In this document: positions 59,024 to 64,000 of the stretch, piece after piece
How positions within the stretch are numbered: position 1 is the stretch's first letter
How the letters are laid out: every line of letters begins with the position of its first letter
Source of the DNA: Microlunatus speluncae
GTDB lineage: Bacteria > Actinomycetota > Actinomycetes > Propionibacteriales > Propionibacteriaceae
Length of the DNA: 64,000 nucleotides
Assembly (NCBI RefSeq): GCF_009299835.1
Contig: NZ_VKCZ01000001.1
Coordinates: 124,001 to 188,000 of the forward strand
Direction of reading: 5' to 3'
The notes under the pieces: model-generated
Seen by the model: only the letters and a program-made list of their open reading frames with translations
What the model was told of the DNA's origin: nothing
The model's database searches: none
Made by a program: the position numbers and the translations under genes

Positions 59024-60018
59024 GGCGATCCCACCCGTTCCGCGTACCGCTCGTCGTGCAGCCAGCAGGCGACGCGCTGATCATCGACCGGCTCGAGCGG
59101 GGGATAGCTCGCCCGGCACGGCTCGAAGGCGAAGTCGCAGCGATCGGCGAACCGGCAGCCGGTCGGCCACCGGCGCGGGCTGGGCACGGTGCCGGGGATC
59201 ACCTTCAGCCGTTGATCGGAACGCATGCCGACCACGGGGATCGACGTCAACAACGCCTTGGTGTACGGATGCTTCGGCCGCTCGAACGTGTCGGCGACGC
59301 TGCCGTACTCGACGATCCGGCCGGCATACATCACCGCCACGTCGTCGGCCATCTCGGCGACCACCCCGAGATCATGGGTGATCAACAGGATCGCCATGCC
59401 GAGCCGCTCCTTCAGCTCCCGCATCAGGTCGAGGATCTGTGCCTGGATCGTCACGTCCAGCGCGGTCGTCGGCTCGTCGGCGATCAACAGCCGCGGATCG
59501 CAGCTCAGCGCCATCGCGATCATCACCCGCTGCCGCAGCCCGCCGGACAGCTGGTGCGGGAAGCTCATCGCCCGCCGGCCCGGATCGGGGACGCCGACCA
59601 GGGTCAGCATCTCGATCGCCCGTTCCATCGCCTGCGGCTTGGACACCTTGCGGTGCAGCAGCACGGCCTCGGCGATCTGGGCGCCGACCCGATGCGACGG
59701 GTTGAGCGACGACATCGGCTCCTGGAAGATCATCGAGATCTCGTTGCCGCGGAGCTGCCGCAGCACGGACTCCGACCGGGTGGTCAGCTCGTCGCCGCGA
59801 TAGCGGACAGAACTGCCGTCGGCGAGGTGGCCGGGGTGGTCGACCAGGCCCATGATCGACAACGCGGTCTGGCTCTTGCCCGAGCCCGACTCGCCGACCA
59901 GACAGAGGGTGCGGCCCGACTCGATGATCAGGTCGATGCCGTCGACCACCCGTCGGATGCCGCTGCGCAGCCGGAACTCGGTGGTCAGGCCGCGCACTTC
60001 GAGCAGCGGCTCGGTCAC
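59020..60018 (-). CDS. Peptide-type ABC transporter ATPase (DppD/OppD)
   Basis: The 332-residue ATPase has Walker A GESGSGKSQ, Q-loop MIFQEPMSSLNPSH, signature LSGGLRQRVMIAMAL, Walker B LLIADEPTTALD and C-terminal cysteines (GCRFADRCDFAFEPC, RVACWLH). The start is GTG 60018, with GGAGG 4 nt upstream; the frame stays open further but crosses the acetyltransferase gene, which it overlaps by 4 nt. Forms the heterodimer with the DppF-type ATPase. Confidence 0.9.
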   Translation of the reverse strand: MTEPLLEVRGLTTEFRLRSGIRRVVDGIDLIIESGRTLCLVGESGSGKSQTALSIMGLVDHPGHLADGSSVRYRGDELTTRSESVLRQLRGNEISMIFQEPMSSLNPSHRVGAQIAEAVLLHRKVSKPQAMERAIEMLTLVGVPDPGRRAMSFPHQLSGGLRQRVMIAMALSCDPRLLIADEPTTALDVTIQAQILDLMRELKERLGMAILLITHDLGVVAEMADDVAVMYAGRIVEYGSVADTFERPKHPYTKALLTSIPVVGMRSDQRLKVIPGTVPSPRRWPTGCRFADRCDFAFEPCRASYPPLEPVDDQRVACWLHDERYAERVGSP

Positions 60019-60488
60019 GGTGCCTCCTCTCCGGGCTGCTCGGCGTCGCTGGCCCACCAGTAGCGGTAGGAGTCCACGGCGAAGCCCTGTTCGGGATAGA
60101 AGCGGTGGGCCGCCGCGCGCTCGGGGGCCAGGCCGCAGGTGAGCTCGATCCCGGTGCACCCGAGCCGCCGGGCGAGCTGCTTGGCCGAGATGATCAAGGC
60201 CTGTGCCGCTCCCTCCCGACGGCGCTCGGCGTCACAGATCAGGGCACTGATCCGCAGCATCGGCGCGGCGTGGCCGAACGGCAGGTCGGCCTTGGCCGCG
60301 ACCAGCCCGGTCACGACGCCGTCGGGGCCGACGGCGACCAGGACCCGCTCCTCGCCCCGGCCCAGCCGGCGCCCGGCCTCGGCCGCATCGACCCCCGGCG
60401 CGCCGAGCTGGGTGAGCAGCTCCGCGACCCTCGCGGCGTCGGTCGCGACGGCATCGCGGATCATGATCGTTCCGGAGTCAGTTGGCAT
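60015..60488 (-). CDS. GNAT acetyltransferase embedded in the transporter operon
   Basis: The 157-residue GNAT protein has IRDAVATDAARVAELLTQLG, ISALICDAERRREGAAQALI (acetyl-CoA loop RRREGAAQ) and AAHRFYPEQGFAVDSYRYWW at the end. ATG 60488 has GAGGA 6 nt upstream and overlaps the permease stop by 11 nt; ATG 60464 is an alternative. Insertion between permease and ATPase genes suggests that it modifies the imported substrate, for example by N-acetylation before the aspartoacylase-like step, or detoxifies it. Confidence 0.82.
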   Translation of the reverse strand: MPTDSGTIMIRDAVATDAARVAELLTQLGAPGVDAAEAGRRLGRGEERVLVAVGPDGVVTGLVAAKADLPFGHAAPMLRISALICDAERRREGAAQALIISAKQLARRLGCTGIELTCGLAPERAAAHRFYPEQGFAVDSYRYWWASDAEQPGEEAP

Positions 60489-61377
60489 CGCGCATCCTCG
60501 GGTCGAGGACGTCGCGCAGGCCGTCGCCGAGGAAGTTCAGGCCGAGCACGACGATCATGATCGCCAGGCCGGGGAAGACGGCCAGCCAGGGCGCGATCTG
60601 CATGTAGGCCATCGAATCCTTGAGCATGCTGCCCCAGGACGGCTCCGGCGGCTGGGTGCCGAGGCCGAGGAAGCTCAGCGCGGCCTCGGTCAGGATGGCC
60701 GATGAGAGATAGATCGTGCACAGCACGATCACCGGGCCGAGCACGTTGCGCAGCACGTGCCGGGTCATGATCCCGAGGTGGGACACCCCGAGCGCCCGCG
60801 CCGCCTCGACGAACGGCAGCGCCATCACCGACAGTGACGAGCCGCGGATCACCCGGGCGAACGCCGGCACGTAGACGATGCCGATCGCGATCATGGCGTT
60901 GGTCCGGCTCGGCCCGAGCAGGCCGGCGATCAAGATCGCCAGCACCAGGCCCGGCACCGCGAACATGATGTCCGTGAGTCGCATCAGGATCAGGTCGAGC
61001 ATGCCACCGAAGTACGCCGACGAGATGCCGATGATCAAGCCGCCGACCAGCGCGATCGCGACCGACACGGCCCCGACCTGGAGCGACACCTGGGAGCCGT
61101 GGATCACCCGGGACAGCACGTCGCGGCCGAGCTGGTCGGTGCCCATCGGCGTGCCGCCGCCCGGTGCCAGCAGCCGGCCGAGGTCCTGGGCCGAATACTC
61201 GACCCGCCACAGCAGCGGGCCGAGGACGGCGCAGAGCACGGTGAGCAGCAGGATCACCGCGCCGACCATCCCGAGCGGGTTGCGGCGCAGCTCGTCCAGC
61301 CGGGCGATCCATTGTGGAGCCGTGATCGTCGCCGGGGCGGGGGCGCCCGCGTCGATCGGATCGGTTGAGGTCGTCAT
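60478..61377 (-). CDS. Peptide-type ABC transporter permease (DppC/OppC)
   Basis: The 299-residue inner-membrane permease has an N-terminal OppC helix (NPLGMVGAVILLLTVLCAVL), GTDQLGRDVLSRVIHGSQVS and the EAA loop FVEAARALGVSHLGIMTRHV, then FLGLGTQPPEPSWG. It overlaps the DppB-type gene by 4 nt. Canonical length and motifs. Confidence 0.92.
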   Translation of the reverse strand: MTTSTDPIDAGAPAPATITAPQWIARLDELRRNPLGMVGAVILLLTVLCAVLGPLLWRVEYSAQDLGRLLAPGGGTPMGTDQLGRDVLSRVIHGSQVSLQVGAVSVAIALVGGLIIGISSAYFGGMLDLILMRLTDIMFAVPGLVLAILIAGLLGPSRTNAMIAIGIVYVPAFARVIRGSSLSVMALPFVEAARALGVSHLGIMTRHVLRNVLGPVIVLCTIYLSSAILTEAALSFLGLGTQPPEPSWGSMLKDSMAYMQIAPWLAVFPGLAIMIVVLGLNFLGDGLRDVLDPRMRDAN

Positions 61378-62324
61378 CGTCGCTCGATTCGTGGGTCGAG
61401 GAATCCGTACACCAGGTCGACCACCAGGTTGATCACCACGAACACGGTCGCCAGGAAGACGGCGGTGACCTGGACCACCGGATAGTCCCGGTTGTAAGTG
61501 GCCTGGACCAGGGTGTTGCCGACTCCGGGCAGGCCGAAGATCACCTCGATCACCGTGGCGCCGCCCATCAGGTTGCCGACCTGCGCGCCGACCAGGGTGA
61601 TCACCGGGATCAGGGCGTTGCGAACGGCGTGCCGGGTGATCACCCGGTGCAGCGGCGCACCCTTCGCTCGGGCAGTGCGGACGTAGTCCTCGCGGAGCAC
61701 GTCCAGCACACTGGTGCGGGTCATCCGCATCACCGCCGCCAGCAGATAGAGCGACACCGCGAACGAGGGGATCGCCAGCTGTGCCAGGTTTCCGAGCGGG
61801 TCGGTCCAGATCGGGATCCAGGTCACCGACGGCACCCAGAAGAAGAAGGTCGAGGTGATCAACAGGGCGATCAGGGCGATCCAGAAGTTGGGCATGGACA
61901 GCCCGATCAGGCCGCCGAGCCGGGTGATCAGGTCGAGCACCGAGTTGCGGCGGACCGCCGAGATCACCCCGAGTGGCACGCCGACGACGACCGCGAACAC
62001 GGTGGCCAGCAGGGTGATCTCCAGCGTGATCGGCAGCGCCCGGAGCAGCGTGTCGCTGACCGGCTGACCGCTCAGGAAGGACTGGCCGAGATCGCCGGTG
62101 AAGAAGCCGGAGACGAAATTCCAGTACTGCAGGGGGAGCGGGTCGGCCAGCCCGAGCTCGGTCAGCATGGCCTGCTGCCGCTCGGCACTGGCCCCGGCGT
62201 CGCCGCCGGTGAGCGTGTTGGACACGTCACCGGGCAGCAGCCGGACCAGCGCGAAGATCAACACCGACATCCCGATCAGCGTCGGGACCACCTGGAGCAG
62301 TCGACGCGCCAGGTAGCGGGTCAT
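61374..62324 (-). CDS. Peptide-type ABC transporter permease (DppB/OppB)
   Basis: The 316-residue permease opens TRYLARRLLQVVPTLIGMSV and carries the EAA-type loop region YVRTARAKGAPLHRVITRHA, followed by FGLPGVGNTLVQA and RDYPVVQVTAVFLATVFVVI, as in the family. It is 22 nt downstream of the binding-protein gene and pairs with the DppC-type permease. Confidence 0.92.
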   Translation of the reverse strand: MTRYLARRLLQVVPTLIGMSVLIFALVRLLPGDVSNTLTGGDAGASAERQQAMLTELGLADPLPLQYWNFVSGFFTGDLGQSFLSGQPVSDTLLRALPITLEITLLATVFAVVVGVPLGVISAVRRNSVLDLITRLGGLIGLSMPNFWIALIALLITSTFFFWVPSVTWIPIWTDPLGNLAQLAIPSFAVSLYLLAAVMRMTRTSVLDVLREDYVRTARAKGAPLHRVITRHAVRNALIPVITLVGAQVGNLMGGATVIEVIFGLPGVGNTLVQATYNRDYPVVQVTAVFLATVFVVINLVVDLVYGFLDPRIERR

Positions 62325-62346
62325 GGGTCACGCACCCTCACACCCG

Positions 62347-63948
62347 TCACTCGCTCACCCAGGCCTCGGGCAACCCGCGAAAGGAGTCCTCGACCGCGAC
62401 GTACATGCCCTGGACCCGGGTCCGTTGGGCCTGGAACCGTTGGATCGCGACGATCGGCAGGGTCGGCCACTCGGTCAGCACGATCTCCTGCATCCGGGTG
62501 TAGATCTTGCGGCGCTCGGCCTCGTCGGTCTCGGCGATGCCCTGATTGATCAGTTGGGTCAGCTCGTCGTTGACGTAGCCGCCGGCGAACCAGGCCTTGT
62601 AGTTGGAGCCGGCCGGGTCGAAGTCGCTGAAGTAGCCACTGGGGTCGCCGCGCATGCCGCGCCCGGTCGACTGCCACTGGAAGTTGCCCTCGGCGTTGTT
62701 CTTGGCGAAGGTGCCGATCTCCAGCGGTTGCACCGTCACCTCGATGTTGATCTCGGCCAGCTGCTCCTTCATCATCTGGGCGACCTGGACGTAGTCGTCC
62801 GGCGTCGAGAGAGCTTCCAGGGTGACCTTGAAGCCGGCCTCGAGACCGGCCTCGCGCATCAGCGTCTTGGCCTGCTCCAGGTCGTGCTTCTCGTACTTCT
62901 CGGCCAGCTCGTCCTGCGAGATCGGCCAGTCGCCGTAGCTCGGTGGGATCTTGGAGGTCAGCTGAGCCTCACCGGCGTAGATGTTGGTGATCATCTTCTG
63001 CCGGTCGATGGCCAGGTTGATCGCTTGCCGGACGCGGACGTCGGCCCATGGCTCGCCCTTGCCCCGATTGGTGAACTGCACCTCGCGGAAGGCGGCGTTG
63101 AGCCGCTTCTGGACGACGACGTTGGGGTTGTTGGCCAGCGTCCGGGCGATGTCGGCGTTGAGGTTGCAGCCGTCGATCTGGCCGGAGATCAGGTTGGCCA
63201 GCCGGGCCTGGATGTCCGGCAGGATCTTCAGCGTGATCGCATCGAGGTAGGGCCGGCCCTCCTGCCAGTAGTCCTGGTGCCGGGTCAGCGCGACATGATC
63301 ATTGGGCACGTACTGGTCGAGCTTGAACGGGCCGGTGCCGTTGGCCGCGTTGCGGGGATCGAGGTCGTCGTACAGACCCTTGCGGGCGATGAAGGAATAC
63401 GTGAGCCAGGCGCAGTAGCCGAGCACCGTCCCGTCCGGCTGGCTCATGTTGAGCTTGATCGTGTGCGGGTCGACGATCTCGACCTCGGCGATCTTGGGGA
63501 AGAAGGACGTGACGGTGCCGGGTGGCGGCGGCTCCTTCTGCAGGTCGAAGGAGTACTTCACGTCCTCAGCGGTGAAATCGTCGCCGTTGTGGAACTTGAC
63601 TCCCTGGCGCAACTTGAAGATGTACGTCTTCTCGTCCGGCACCTCCCAGTCTTCGGCCAGGGCGGGCAGCACGTTGAGATCCTTGTCCCAGGTGACCAGC
63701 GATTCGTAGATCAAATCCTTGACCTGGACCCCGGACTGGTTCGGTGTGCCGAACGGCGCGAGCGAGGCGGGATCGGCCTCGAGCGCCCAGGTGAGTGAGC
63801 CGCCCTGTCGCGGCGGACCGGTAACCGGCGGTTTCGCGGCCGGTCCCTGGTTCGGTGCGCAGGCGGACATGAACAGGGCGAACGCGGAGAGTCCGGCTCC
63901 GCCGAGAAGGGCGCGACGGCTGAGGTCGCTGGATGCGGGTAGGTCCAT
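62347..63948 (-). CDS. Extracellular solute-binding lipoprotein, family 5 (DppA/OppA type)
   Basis: The 533-residue binding protein is exported as a lipoprotein: SRRALLGGAGLSAFALFM (Tat-like arginine pair) and lipobox MSAC. The family 5 core follows: GGSLTWALEADPASLAPFG, YIFKLRQGVKFHNGDDFTAE, RQAINLAIDRQKMI and the C-terminal LPEAW. It is the first gene seen in the leftward operon, and the promoter is probably within the last 52 nt of the window or beyond. Ligands of this family include peptides, opines and other amides. The downstream amidase-like genes suggest an amide or acyl-amino-acid ligand. Confidence 0.9.
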   Translation of the reverse strand: MDLPASSDLSRRALLGGAGLSAFALFMSACAPNQGPAAKPPVTGPPRQGGSLTWALEADPASLAPFGTPNQSGVQVKDLIYESLVTWDKDLNVLPALAEDWEVPDEKTYIFKLRQGVKFHNGDDFTAEDVKYSFDLQKEPPPPGTVTSFFPKIAEVEIVDPHTIKLNMSQPDGTVLGYCAWLTYSFIARKGLYDDLDPRNAANGTGPFKLDQYVPNDHVALTRHQDYWQEGRPYLDAITLKILPDIQARLANLISGQIDGCNLNADIARTLANNPNVVVQKRLNAAFREVQFTNRGKGEPWADVRVRQAINLAIDRQKMITNIYAGEAQLTSKIPPSYGDWPISQDELAEKYEKHDLEQAKTLMREAGLEAGFKVTLEALSTPDDYVQVAQMMKEQLAEINIEVTVQPLEIGTFAKNNAEGNFQWQSTGRGMRGDPSGYFSDFDPAGSNYKAWFAGGYVNDELTQLINQGIAETDEAERRKIYTRMQEIVLTEWPTLPIVAIQRFQAQRTRVQGMYVAVEDSFRGLPEAWVSE

Positions 63949-64000
63949 GATCGATTCCTGATGGCGCGAGGTCCGGCTGCGGTGACTGCGATGGCACTGC

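Overview
The window is about 64 kb of very GC-rich chromosomal DNA (roughly 68-70% GC by eye) with NNC/NNG codon use, frequent GTG and TTG starts and ATGA/GTGA/TGATG gene overlaps. The gene families point to an actinobacterium: a SigE-family sigma factor, an F420-type nitroreductase-like enzyme, the CE1758/CE1759 flavin-enzyme pair, an AbiEi/DUF559-like protein and many TetR/MarR/MerR/ArsR/AraC/TrmB regulators. A member of the Propionibacteriales (for example a Microlunatus-like genus) is my best guess, but that is inference. No rRNA, tRNA, phage, transposase or CRISPR array was seen.

Layout. 0-11 kb: partial AbiEi/DUF559 gene, BAX-inhibitor-like membrane protein, cystathionine beta-synthase, DinB protein, GH30 glycosidase with a LacI regulator, two tandem Nudix paralogues, a small membrane-protein pair and a flavin-enzyme pair. 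11.4-16.4 kb: a DeoR repressor divergent from a glycerol-3-phosphate-type ABC uptake operon (two permeases, lipoprotein, glycerophosphodiesterase; no ATPase). 16.4-24.6 kb: DoxX/DUF4188 pair with a divergent MerR, M81 peptidase, DUF2461, a duplicated-domain protein with MarR, an LLM enzyme divergent from an MFS exporter, and a Ddn-like enzyme. 24.7-34.9 kb: M48 protease, a TrmB regulator with an unusual short adenylosuccinate-synthetase-like protein, an ArsR/SRPBCC-hydrolase unit, acetyltransferases, two dihydrofolate-reductase-like proteins, an amidohydrolase, an AraC regulator and an enolase-superfamily enzyme. 35-40.4 kb: epimerase, a toxin-antitoxin pair whose toxin is frameshifted, a nucleotidyltransferase, a frameshifted 2H phosphoesterase and a large glycosidase. 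40.5-47.4 kb: SigE-type sigma factor with a membrane partner, a MacB-type ABC exporter, an M4 protease carrying an inhibitor-like tail and a glycosyltransferase. 47.5-53.1 kb: TetR regulators, acetyltransferase, M14 carboxypeptidase, FAD monooxygenase and a CoA-transferase. 53.2-64 kb: an enolase-superfamily enzyme facing a nine-gene leftward operon of peptide-type ABC transport genes plus dimethylformamidase-like, aspartoacylase-like and alcohol-dehydrogenase genes.

Non-coding structure is unusually rich. There are three dispersed hairpins with a TTGTCAGAACT core. Two roughly 0.5 kb gene-free spacers are each bracketed by a pair of related hairpins in inverted orientation. There are eight copies of a CCTGAGCCTGTCGAAGGG-type repeat. 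The palindrome TGATCA is strongly over-represented, even where it forces rare codons. The best biological leads are the adenylosuccinate-synthetase homologue lacking the catalytic histidine, the hairpin-bracketed spacers, the TGATCA word, the dimethylformamidase-like uptake and degradation operon, and the M4 protease fused to an emfourin-like domain. Start codons were chosen from family alignment and ribosome-binding sites, so several differ from the longest open frame.
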